The position numbers and the translations under genes are program-made. The notes below the pieces were generated by a model. That model did no database searches, was not told the DNA's origin, and worked only from the letters and a program-made list of their open reading frames with translations. A stretch of 40,475 nt of DNA from positions 1 to 40,475 of the forward strand of contig JADZEK010000186.1 of NCBI GenBank assembly GCA_020850595.1, read 5' to 3'. The DNA is from Anaerolineales bacterium (GTDB lineage Bacteria > Chloroflexota > Anaerolineae > Anaerolineales > UBA6663). Below are positions 14,867 to 24,400 of this stretch, piece after piece (positions within the stretch are counted from its first letter, which is position 1; the number at the start of each line of letters is the position of its first letter).

Positions 14867-15622
14867 CTAGCGCGGGTTGAACGGTTCCAGATACTCCACG
14901 TCAATGCTGATGCCCGCCCCGGTGTCGGTCAGATCCATGCGGTCGGTAATCTCGGCTGTGTACACCACCGCCACCGGCAACTTTTCGGCCAGGCTGATGC
15001 CCACCATGCCGCGCAGCGGGCTGCCCGCCGCGGCCCCCGCCAGCCGTAGCAGGGTGGGGCAGTCCACCTCCAGCGTGCTGTAGGGCGCGATCTCAACCGT
15101 GGTGGCGGCTGCCGGGCGGGGTGTGGGCGCGCCCAGGGTGTAATCTACCGCCGGGCGCAGGCTCACCGCCACCGGGTGGTCAGTATAGTTGTGCAGATTG
15201 ATGGCCGTGGCGTAGTTGCCCGGCTTCAGCGGGGTTTCGTCGCCCGTGCCCGGCGCCTGCTGCCCGCACACGAACTTGGCCGCGTAGAGATAGGCGTCCG
15301 GCCCGGGTGTGGGCACCACCCGCGTGGGCGTGCGCGTGGGCGTGGTCGCCGCGCGGGTGCGCGTCGCGGTAGCGGTCGCCGCGGGCGCGCTGGAGTTGGT
15401 CTTCGTGCTAGTTGCCGGCGCCGCCTGAGGCGAGGTCGGCGTGTTCGTCGGGCTGGTCGGCGTCGCGCTCGGTACCGCCACGGTGGAGGTCGGGCTGGGC
15501 GGCACTTGCGACGGCGTCAGGGTGATCGCCAGGGGCCGGGCCGCGGCCGCGGGCCACGCCGCCGCCACGATCAGCAGCGCCGTCGCAATGACGGCCAGCC
15601 AGGATAGCGTCAGTCTTCGCAT
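14867..15622 (-). CDS. exported protein with Ser/Thr/Pro linker, last gene of the giant-protein operon
   Basis: 251 residues. The N-terminus MRRLTLSWLAVIATALLIVAAAWPAAAA is a signal peptide with a likely A-x-A cleavage site. Residues about 40-110 are a low-complexity Thr/Pro/Ser/Ala linker. Residues about 115-251 form a beta-rich domain with C-G-Q-Q, a YATAINLHNYTDHPVAV segment and a buried-looking DCPTLL, ending SIDVEYLEPFNPR. The INLHNYTD..V core suggests a small Ig-like adhesion domain; I do not recognise a named family. It starts 12 nt after the C25 protease stop, with GGGAGAG as ribosome site, so it belongs to the same operon and probably acts with the surface protein. The shared terminator at 14800-14839 lies downstream. 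Confidence 0.75.
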   Translation of the reverse strand: MRRLTLSWLAVIATALLIVAAAWPAAAARPLAITLTPSQVPPSPTSTVAVPSATPTSPTNTPTSPQAAPATSTKTNSSAPAATATATRTRAATTPTRTPTRVVPTPGPDAYLYAAKFVCGQQAPGTGDETPLKPGNYATAINLHNYTDHPVAVSLRPAVDYTLGAPTPRPAAATTVEIAPYSTLEVDCPTLLRLAGAAAGSPLRGMVGISLAEKLPVAVVYTAEITDRMDLTDTGAGISIDVEYLEPFNPR

Positions 15623-15634
15623 AAGTCTCTCCCG

Positions 15635-18469
15635 TTACCGGTGGATCAGCGGCAGCCACATGGTCTGCCAGGCGGTGGTGGTCAGTGTCAGTTGCGTCGC
15701 CGGGTCGCCCAGCAGGCCGAACGTATCGAGCAGGTCAGCATAGCCGGGCGCTTCCGCCGCCAGGTTCAGCTTGCCGGCCAGCGCGCCCGCGCCCACGGTC
15801 AGGGGGTCGTTGGCCGCCAGCGCGTTCAGGAACCCTTCGGCCAGGGCAGCGTGGCCGGTCGCCAACCCTAAGCCGGTTGAGCTCCACACGGCCACCGCGC
15901 CGCCGCCCGATCGCCGCAGCAGCGTTTCGTCCAGGCCCGCCAGCCCGGGGTCCTGGAACATGCCCGTAAAGCAGGTCATTTGCAGCAGCACCGGCAGCCG
16001 CCCGCCGTTGGCAAACCCGGCCACATCATTCAGGTGCAGGAAGTTTTCGGCCCCCCACTGGTGAATGGACGCATGTCCCGAGTACAGCATTAGCCCAGCG
16101 CCCGCCGCCCAGCGCGCTTGCACCCCGGTGCGCACATCGGCGACCGTATTGCCGGGCGGTTCATAGTATATCCGTTCGACCGTGCGCGGCGCGGTCACCA
16201 GCGCGGCGTTCTGCTCAGCCTCCGCGGGGAAGTCGCCGGCGCTGTCGGCGTCGTCGGCGATCACGCTCACCAGCGTGCGCCACGGGCCGGCCGCGCCGTT
16301 GGCCTCATAGTTGAACACCTTGTTCGTCACGGTGTAGGCCTCGGCCAGGCTGTTTACCGGCAGCCGGCCGATCAGCATGTCGGGCAGTTGATCGTCGCCG
16401 TCCACCGTCACATAGCGGTTGTCCGCGGCGGTTTCGCCCGCCCACGGGTCCACCTCTGCCAGGTAGGGCGGCAGGTAAGTGGCCCCCGAGCCGGCCTGGT
16501 AGTGGCGCGGGTCGGCCGTGCCATCGCCCACCAGCAGCACGTAGGTGGGTGTCCAGGCCGTGTAGGCCGCCGCCAGGTAAGCGCGGATGGCCGCCGGGTC
16601 GAGCCGGCCATCGCCGTAGTTGTCGTAGATCGCCAGCACGTTTTCTGTGGCCGTGGCTAGCCCCTGGTTCTGGCGCAGCGCCGCCAGCGCCCCCAGTGCC
16701 GGCAGGAAGTCTGGGTGCGTGATGAACAAGTAGTCCACGCTGCTCAGGCCGCTCGTCGCCAGCGCCACGAACGGTCGCAGCCGCGTGGGCGAGCGCACCC
16801 CGCCAGCGGCCGCGACTACATACGCGCGCCCGCCGGAGCCGTCGTCGCCCACGCTCACCAGCCCGCCGCTCAGGTTGGGGCTGGTCAGACGCAGCGGCGC
16901 GGCGGGGTCGGTGATGTCATAAGCGCGCACGCCGCTCGCGCTCGTCAGGCCCACCGTGTAGGCGCGCGGGGCGCTGTCGCCGGTGAAGATCACCGCCGGG
17001 CCGGTAGCGCTGGTTGTCAGCGCATAGCGCACCTGGTAGGCATCCAGCCAGGCGCCCTCTGGGCTTACGCCGGGCAGACCGGGCAGGTTCAACTCCAGCC
17101 CGTTCTGCCCCTCGACCAGCGTGCCACCCGGCAGCGCCCAGGTGCCGGTGATGGCCTGCCGCCCGTTCCACTCCAGGCTGCCCAGCCCCAGGCCGTTGAA
17201 GCTCACGTCCACGTGATGATCGGGGTTGGCCGGCCGGTCGGTGTAGCCGATGAGCCAGGCCGTCAGCGTGGCTGACGTGGCGGTATCCACCGCGCTCAGG
17301 CTGCCGATGAAGCTTTCCGTCTCCTGCCCCGGCCGGTGCAGCGCGCCCCAGGCCCAGCGGTCGCCGTCGCGCCCGGCGGGTGTCAGCCCGCAGTAACATT
17401 CCGGCGTATACAGGTGGTTCTCTTCGATCACCTGCGTCACCCAGGGCTTGCCGGCGCTCAGGCCCGTGGGGCTGCCGGTGCGGCTGCCCATGCGCAGGCC
17501 GTTGCCCGCGCTCGCCGCCAGCCAGTACACATCCGTCGTCGTCCAGCGGCTGAAGCGTGGCGCGGCATAGAACAACAGCCGCTCGCCGGCCTCAAAACTC
17601 GCGTCGCCGTCGCCCTCCCACTCCAGCGCCACCTCCGCGCCGTCGCGTGTCAGCTTAAGCTGGCTGGGGTTCACGCTGTTCACCGGGAAACCGGCCGCCG
17701 CCAGCGCCGCATAGGTGAGCTGCGTGATGCCCGGCTGGTCCACTTCCACGGCCAGGCTGCCCGCGCCGGGTCCCCCGCCGGCCAATTGCGCGGCCCGCTC
17801 AGGCGGCGCGCTGATTTGCTCCGGGTTGCTCACCGTGCGTTGCAGCGCCCGCAAGAACGGGTCGAGCGCGTCGCCGGTCGCGGCCGCCGCGGCGGGCGCG
17901 TTGTAGCTCACCCGCACCCGCGCCTGCCGCGTGACCACCAGCCCGCCCGCGCCCGGCCGCACCGGGTAGAAACTCAGCCGCGCCAGCGTCACCCCGCGGG
18001 CGATGCCCGCCGGCGTCAGTTCGACGACGTTCGGCGCGAAGCTGTCCGCGCGCGTAGCCGCCGCCAGCGCCCCGCCTAGCACGGTCCCGCTCGCGTCGGT
18101 CAGCACGCCTTCGGGCTGCCGCACCGTCGCCAGCGCGCCGGCTTGCGCTTGGATGCTCTCCGTCACGACCTCCACTTGCAGCGTGGGCGCGGCGCCTGCC
18201 GGCAGCGCCAGCAGCACGCTGCTCACCGGCAGGTCGAGCGCCCCGGGCGCGCTGGTCCGAGCGTAGCCTTCTACCGCCACCGTCAGCGTGCCGTCGCTCG
18301 TCGTCAGCGCCACCGGCGGCGTTTGCCATGTCACCGTCACACCCTGCGCGTCACCCACCACACTTGGGCCGGGCGCGGCGGTCGAGCGCGCGGCGTGGGC
18401 TTGGGCGCCGCCGGCCAACGCCAGCAGGGCCGCGATGAGAAGACTGTTGACCCACACGCGCGCGCTCAT
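15635..18469 (-). CDS. peptidase C25 (gingipain-like) cysteine protease, exported
   Basis: 944 residues from the ATG at 18469. The signal peptide is MSARVWVNSLLIAALLALAGGAQA. An N-terminal beta-rich prodomain-like region spans about 30-560. The caspase-like C25 catalytic domain spans about 590-920: VDYLFITHPDF, YVLLVGDGTADPRHY, DNRYVTVDGDDQLPDMLIGR, then YSGHASIHQWG with catalytic H799 and LLQMTCFTGMF with catalytic C833. The H-C spacing of 34 is close to the 33 of Arg-gingipain. The chain ends ..TMWLPLIHR, a tail shared with the giant protein. The start overlaps the giant gene's TGA (ATGA), so the two are translationally coupled. A longer upstream in-frame extension is rejected for that reason. 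Likely role: processing or trimming the giant surface protein. Confidence 0.92.
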   Translation of the reverse strand: MSARVWVNSLLIAALLALAGGAQAHAARSTAAPGPSVVGDAQGVTVTWQTPPVALTTSDGTLTVAVEGYARTSAPGALDLPVSSVLLALPAGAAPTLQVEVVTESIQAQAGALATVRQPEGVLTDASGTVLGGALAAATRADSFAPNVVELTPAGIARGVTLARLSFYPVRPGAGGLVVTRQARVRVSYNAPAAAAATGDALDPFLRALQRTVSNPEQISAPPERAAQLAGGGPGAGSLAVEVDQPGITQLTYAALAAAGFPVNSVNPSQLKLTRDGAEVALEWEGDGDASFEAGERLLFYAAPRFSRWTTTDVYWLAASAGNGLRMGSRTGSPTGLSAGKPWVTQVIEENHLYTPECYCGLTPAGRDGDRWAWGALHRPGQETESFIGSLSAVDTATSATLTAWLIGYTDRPANPDHHVDVSFNGLGLGSLEWNGRQAITGTWALPGGTLVEGQNGLELNLPGLPGVSPEGAWLDAYQVRYALTTSATGPAVIFTGDSAPRAYTVGLTSASGVRAYDITDPAAPLRLTSPNLSGGLVSVGDDGSGGRAYVVAAAGGVRSPTRLRPFVALATSGLSSVDYLFITHPDFLPALGALAALRQNQGLATATENVLAIYDNYGDGRLDPAAIRAYLAAAYTAWTPTYVLLVGDGTADPRHYQAGSGATYLPPYLAEVDPWAGETAADNRYVTVDGDDQLPDMLIGRLPVNSLAEAYTVTNKVFNYEANGAAGPWRTLVSVIADDADSAGDFPAEAEQNAALVTAPRTVERIYYEPPGNTVADVRTGVQARWAAGAGLMLYSGHASIHQWGAENFLHLNDVAGFANGGRLPVLLQMTCFTGMFQDPGLAGLDETLLRRSGGGAVAVWSSTGLGLATGHAALAEGFLNALAANDPLTVGAGALAGKLNLAAEAPGYADLLDTFGLLGDPATQLTLTTTAWQTMWLPLIHR

Positions 18470-21400
18470 TCCTGCCCATCCTTTCCGATCAGCGGCAGCC
18501 AGAGCCGGTAAGGCGCCGCGCTGGAGACGGTAATCGTCACCGGCGCTCCGGGCGAGCCTTGCCCGGTTCCATCCAGCCGCACCAACCAGTACCACCAGAC
18601 ACCGTCCTGCGGCACGCTGTCCAGACAGTTGTAGTTCGTGCCGGCGCCCAGCGCGGCCGTGGTGCACACTTCCACCGCCTGGCCCAGATCATTCGCCGGG
18701 GCGCGCAGCACCCGGTAGCCGCTGGTGGCCGCCTCGCTGGCGTAGGCCCAGCGCAGCGCCACCTGCCGCCCGCCCGCGGCTTGCGCCTCGAAGTACAGCG
18801 GGTTGATCGGCGCGGTCGGCACGCCCAGCCTCACCGGCGCGTCGTCGCTGTTGTTGTCTGGGTTCGTCTCGGTCGCCGTGCTGGTGACCACCGCCGTATT
18901 GGTAAAGCCGTCCGTCGCCCAGGGTTGCAGTTGCGCGTTGATCGTGATCGTCACGCGCGCGCCGGGGGCCAGGTTGCCCAGGTCCCAGGTCAGCGGGTTC
19001 CCGCCGGGGTTGGGCGCCGGGTTCGCGCCCAGGTAGATCACCTCGTCGGGCAGCAGGTCGCTCACGCGCACGTCGGTCGCCACCGACGGCCCGTCGTTGC
19101 GCACCACGATGGTGTAGAAGAACTCGTCATCCGGCTCCAGCGGGTTGTGGTCAACCGTCTTCTCCAGCACCAGGTCCACCTGCGGGGCCGGGGTGTGGGT
19201 GACGTCATCGGCGTTGTTGCCGGGGTCGGGGTCGGGCGTGCTGCCCGACACTACCGCGTTGTTGCGGAACGATTGTTCCACGCCGGCCAGCACGTCCACG
19301 GTCAGCGTGATCACACGCGTCGCGCCCGCCGGCAGCGTGCCCAGGTTCCACAGCAGCGGGTTCGGCCCGCCGTCCTGCGTGGGCGAGGCCGCCACAAAGC
19401 TGACTTCGGCCGGCAGCGTGTCGCTCACGACCACGTCCTGCGCGTCCGACGGCCCCAGGTTGTAAACCGTCAGCGTGTACATGATGCGGTTGCCGGGCAC
19501 GGCCACCGGGCTGTCGGTCGTCTTCACCAGCGCCAGGTCGGCCAGCGGACTGACGCCGGTCGGCGCGTCGTCGCTGTTGTTGCTGGGGTCGCCGTCGGGC
19601 GTGGTGGTGGTGATCGCCGCCGTGTTGGTGAACGTTTGCGTCACCCACGCCTGCGCCCGCACCCACACGCTTAGCTCCTGCGTGGCGCCGGCCGCCAGCG
19701 TGCCCAGGTTCCACCCCAGCGGGTTCGGCCCGCTCGTCTGCGGCGGCGTGGCGCTCACAAAGCTCAGCTCGGCCGGCAGCGTGTCGCTTACCACCACGTC
19801 CTGCGCATCCGACGGCCCGTTGTTGCTGACCACCAGCGTGTACAGGAACGGGTCGCCGCCCGGCGTCGCCGCGCCGTTGACTTGCTTGGTGATGCTCACA
19901 TCCGTCAGCGCCGCCACGGTCACGCACGCCTGGCTGGCGTTGTTGGCGCTGTTGGGGTCTGGCGTGGCCGCGAAGTCCATGGCGGTGTTGCACAGCACCG
20001 TGCCGCTCAGCACGTCCGCGTCCACGTTCAGCACGGCCGTGATGACAGCGGTGGTGCTGACCGGCAGGCTGCCCAGTTGGCACAGGCTGCCCACGCACGC
20101 GCCCTGGCTGGTGCTCAGCGCGCCCAGGCTCAGGCCGTCCGGCAGCACGTCCTTCACGTCCACCTGCTCGGCCACGCTCGGCCCCAGGTTGTGCACGCTG
20201 ATGGTGTACACCACCTGGTCGCCCGCGATTACGGGGCTGGGCGGCGCGAACTTCTGCACCGCCACGTCGGCCAGGCCGAACACCTGCGCCTGGGCGTCGT
20301 CGGTGTTGTTGGCGGGCTGCGGGTCAGGCGTCGTCGCGCCCACCTCGGCCCAGTTGGTGATGACTTGGGCGTTGAGCGTGTTGCTCAGCACCGTCACCAC
20401 CACCGTGAAGCTGCGGCTGGCGCCCACCGCCAGGTCGCCCACGTTCCACAGCAGCGGGTTCGGCCCGCTCGCCTGGGCCGGGTCGGCGCTCACAAAGCTC
20501 ACCTGCGCCGGCAGCGTGTCGGTCACTACCACGCCCTCCGCCGCCGATGGCCCGTAGTTGTGGATGGTCAGGTTGTAGGTCAAAGTCTCGCCGGCCCAGA
20601 CCGTGTCGGTCACCACGTCCTTCACTACGCCCAGATCGGCCGCGCGCAGCACCGTCGTCGGCTCGCTGTCGGTGTTGTTGCCCGGCACGGGGTCGGGCGT
20701 GTCGCTGCCCACCACCGCCTGGTTGTTCAGGCCGGCCGGCGCGTTTTCCGCCACCTGCACCACCAGGTCCACCGTGCGCGTCGCGCCCGCCGCCAGGTCG
20801 CCCAGGGCGCAGGCGATCACGCCGCCGCCCAGGTCGGTGCAGCCGTCGCCGCTGACGAAGGTCACTTCGGCCGGCAGCGTGTCGGTCACCACCACGTTCC
20901 GCGCGTCCGACGGGCCGTAGTTGGTGATGACCAGCGTGTAGATCAGGCGCTCGCCGGCCGTCACCGGGTCAGGCGCGTCGCTCTTGGCGATGGCCAGGTC
21001 GGCGCTCGTGACGACGTCCGCCACCGCCTGCGCCGTGTTGTTGTCCTGGTTCGGGTCATACTGCGCCGACTGCACGAAGGCCGTATTGGTCAGCACCGTG
21101 CCCGCCGGCACGCCGCTGCCCACCCGCGCCGTCAGAGTGATGGTGGCCGTGCTCGGTTGGCCGGTGAAGGCCATCACACCCAGCAGGCAGGTCACCGCGC
21201 CGGCGCACGTGCCCTGGCTGCTCACCGCGCTCACGAGCGTCAGGCCCGCCGGCAGCGCATCGCTCACTTCCACGTCTTGCGCGGTCGCCGGGCCGTAGTT
21301 GGTCACCACCAGCGTGTAGGTGATCAGCTCACCCGCGATCACGGTGGTCGGCGTCACCGCCTTAGCCAGCGCCAGGTCGGCGGGCGGGCCGAAGAACTGC

Positions 21401-24400
21401 TGCACCAGCGTCGGCTCGCTGTCGGTCAGCACCGAGCTGGGGTCGAGCGGTGTGCCGCTGCCCACGCTCACGTCGTTGACCAGCACCGTGCCGCTCACCA
21501 CGGTCGCGTTCACCAGCACGCTCACGAAGAAGCTCTGCGTGCTCCCGGCGGGCAGCGCGCCCACCGTGCAGCGCAGTTGGCTCAGCCCCAGCGCCACACA
21601 GTCGCCGGTGCTGCCCATGAAGGTCACGTTGGCGGGCAGGGTGTCGGTGATGACGACGTTCAGCGCGTCGCTCGGGCCGGTGTTCGTCACCGCGATCCAG
21701 TACAGCAGTTGGGTCTCGGGCGCCACCGGGTCTTGCAGGTCGCGCTTCTCGATCTCCAGCCGCGCCAGCGTTTCCACGTTGTTGGCGTGGTCGTCGCTGT
21801 TGTTGGCCGGGTTGCTGTCCGGCGTGTCGGTAAAGGCGGTGGCCGTGTTGGTCAGCACCGTTCCCGGCGGCACGTCGCTGTTCACCGTTCCGGTCAGCGT
21901 GATGGTCACCGTTGCGCCGGGGTCCAGCGTGCCGAGCTGGCACAGGCTGCCCAGACACGGCGCGCCGGTGTGCGTTTGGGCGTTCACCAGCGTCACGCCC
22001 GGCGGCAGGAAGTCCTTCAAGTCCACGTCCGCCGCCGCCGACGGCCCGGCGTTGGAGACCACCACCGTGTAGGTCACGGCCTGGCCTGCCACTAGCGCGC
22101 CCGTCGGGCCGCTCTTATCCACCACCACATCGGCCAGGGCTGTCACCGTGGTCAGCGCCGTGGCGGTGTTGTTGCCCAGGTTCGGGTCCGGCGTCGCGCT
22201 GCGGACCACTGCCTGGTTGTTCAGCGTGCTCCCCGGCGCAGTGCCCGCCGCCACCCGCACCACGATCTCGAGGTTAACCGTCTGGCCCGCGTCTAGCGCG
22301 CCCAGGTTGCACACCACGCGCTCCGGCGCGCCGCCCAGCACACTGCACCCGGCGTCGTTGCTCACGTGCGTCACGTTGACGGGCAGGGTGTCGGTTACCA
22401 CCACCGCCGTTGCCCGCGACGGCCCAGCGTTGTAGACCGTCAGCGTGTAGGTCACGATCTCGCCCGCCGTCACCGGCTCGGGTGTGGCGGTCTTCACCAC
22501 GCTCACATCCGCCAGCGTGGCGATGTTCGTCGGGTCCAGGTCGGTGTTGTTGGCCGGGTTGCCGTCGGGCGTGTCTGCCGCGACGACGACCGTGTTGGTG
22601 AGCGTGCCCGACAGGGCCTGGTCTACCAGCACGGTCACCTCAAAGCTGGTGCTCGCGCCCGCCGCCAGGTTGCCCAGCGCGCAGGCCACCACGTCTGGCC
22701 CGCTGCTTTGCAGCGCACAGGCGGCCGTGGCCGAGCTGTAGGTCAGCCCGCCCGGCAGCGTGTCGGTGACCACCACGTTCACCGCGCCCGACGGCCCGGC
22801 GTTGGTCACCACCACCTGATAGGTAAAGCTCTGGCCTGCCACGGCGCTGCCGCTGTGGCGCTTGTCCACGGCCAGGTCGGCGCTCGTCGCGATCGTCACC
22901 GGCGCGTCGTCCTGGTTGTTGCCGGGGTTCGGGTCTGGCGTGGGGCTAAAGACCAGCGCCGTGTTGGTGAAGGTCGTGCCCAGCGCCAGGCCGGCCTGCG
23001 CCCGCGTCACCAGCGTGATGGTGACCACCGCGCCTGAAGGCAGGCTGCCCAGCACGCACAGGCCGCTGCCGCACACGCCGACTGTCGTCGAGGCGCTCAG
23101 CAGCGTCACCTCGGCCGGCAGCGCGTCCAGCACCTGCACGCCCACCGCCGTCGAGGGACCCAGGTTGGTCACCACCAGGGTGTAGGTGACCAACTCGCCC
23201 GCCAGCACCGTGCCCGGCTGGGCCGTCTTGTTCAGCGCCAGGTCCGCCGCGGTTTGCACCTGCGTGGTGGCGCCGGCCGTGTTGTTATTGGGCGCCGGGT
23301 CGGGCAGGTCGCTCGTCACGCCGGCGTTGTTCGCCAGCACCGCGCCGCTCGGCGTGCCGCTGTTCACCCGCACCGTGATGGTCACGGTCTGCGTGGCGCC
23401 CACGCCCAGCGGGCCTAGGTTCCACACCAGCGGGTTGGGGCCGCTGTAGCCGGGCGTCGCCGTCACCAGCGTCACCCCCGCCGGCAGTTGGTCGGTCACG
23501 GTCACGGCGCTGGCCGCCGTCGGCCCGTTGTTCACTACCGTCAGGGTGTAGGTCAGCAGTTCGCCGGCGATGACCGGGTCGGGCGCATCGCCCTTGGTGA
23601 TCGCCAGGTCGGCCTGCCCGGCCAGCGTGGTGAGCGCGGTGCCGCTGTTGTTGCCGGTGTTCGTCTCCGGCGTGTTGCTGCTCACCGTGGCCGTGTTGGT
23701 GATGACGCCGCTCGCCGTCGCCGCCACGTTGGCATTGACCACGATGGTGGCCGACTGGCCCGCGGCCAGCGTCCCCAGGTTGCACGTCAGCAGGTCCACC
23801 ACGATGCTGCACGCGCCCTGGCTGCTGGCCGCCGTCGCGCTGGTCAGCGCCGCCGGCAGCGTGTCCGAAACCACCACGGCCACGGCGTCGCTTGGCCCGC
23901 TGTTCGTCACCACGATCTGATAGCTCAGGCCCGCGCCGGGCGTGGCCGTGAGCGGCCCGGTCTTGACCAGCGCCAGGTCGGTCAGGGTGTCCACCACCGT
24001 CACCGCGCCGGCCTGGTTGTTCGTCAGGTTGCTTTCCGGGTTGGCGGCCGTGACCTGCGCCAGGTTGACCAGCACGCCGGTCGTGCCGCTGTTCACGGTC
24101 ACCACCACCGTAATGGTCGCCGTGGCGTTGGGCGCCAGCGCGCCGAGCGCGCACGTCACTCCGCTGTTGCAGGCGCCCTGGCTGCTCGTGGCCGAGGCGA
24201 ACGTCACGCCCGCCGGCAGCGCATCCACCAGGATCACATCTTGCGCGGTGGCCGGGCCGTTGTTGGTGACCACCAGCGTGTAGGTCAGCGTCTGGCCCGC
24301 GATTACCGGGTCGGGCGTGTCGGCCTTCGCCACCGCCAAATCCACCGGGCCGCCCACCGGCTGCTGCACCGTGGTGGGCACGGCATCGTGGTTGTTGCTC

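Noticed and set aside
18470..18667. Longer N-terminus for the C25 protease
   Set aside because: The extension lies inside the end of the giant gene in another frame. The ATG at 18469 in an ATGA overlap starts a clean signal peptide.
19882..22095. Very long plus-strand open frame (over 700 codons) antisense to the giant gene, with others at 27655-28833 and 29098-30825
   Set aside because: Their products are His/Arg/Val/Gly-rich mirror images of repetitive high-GC DUF11 codons. They repeat with the DUF11 period and lack starts with ribosome sites. The minus frame is an unbroken 5858-codon protein with clear domains.
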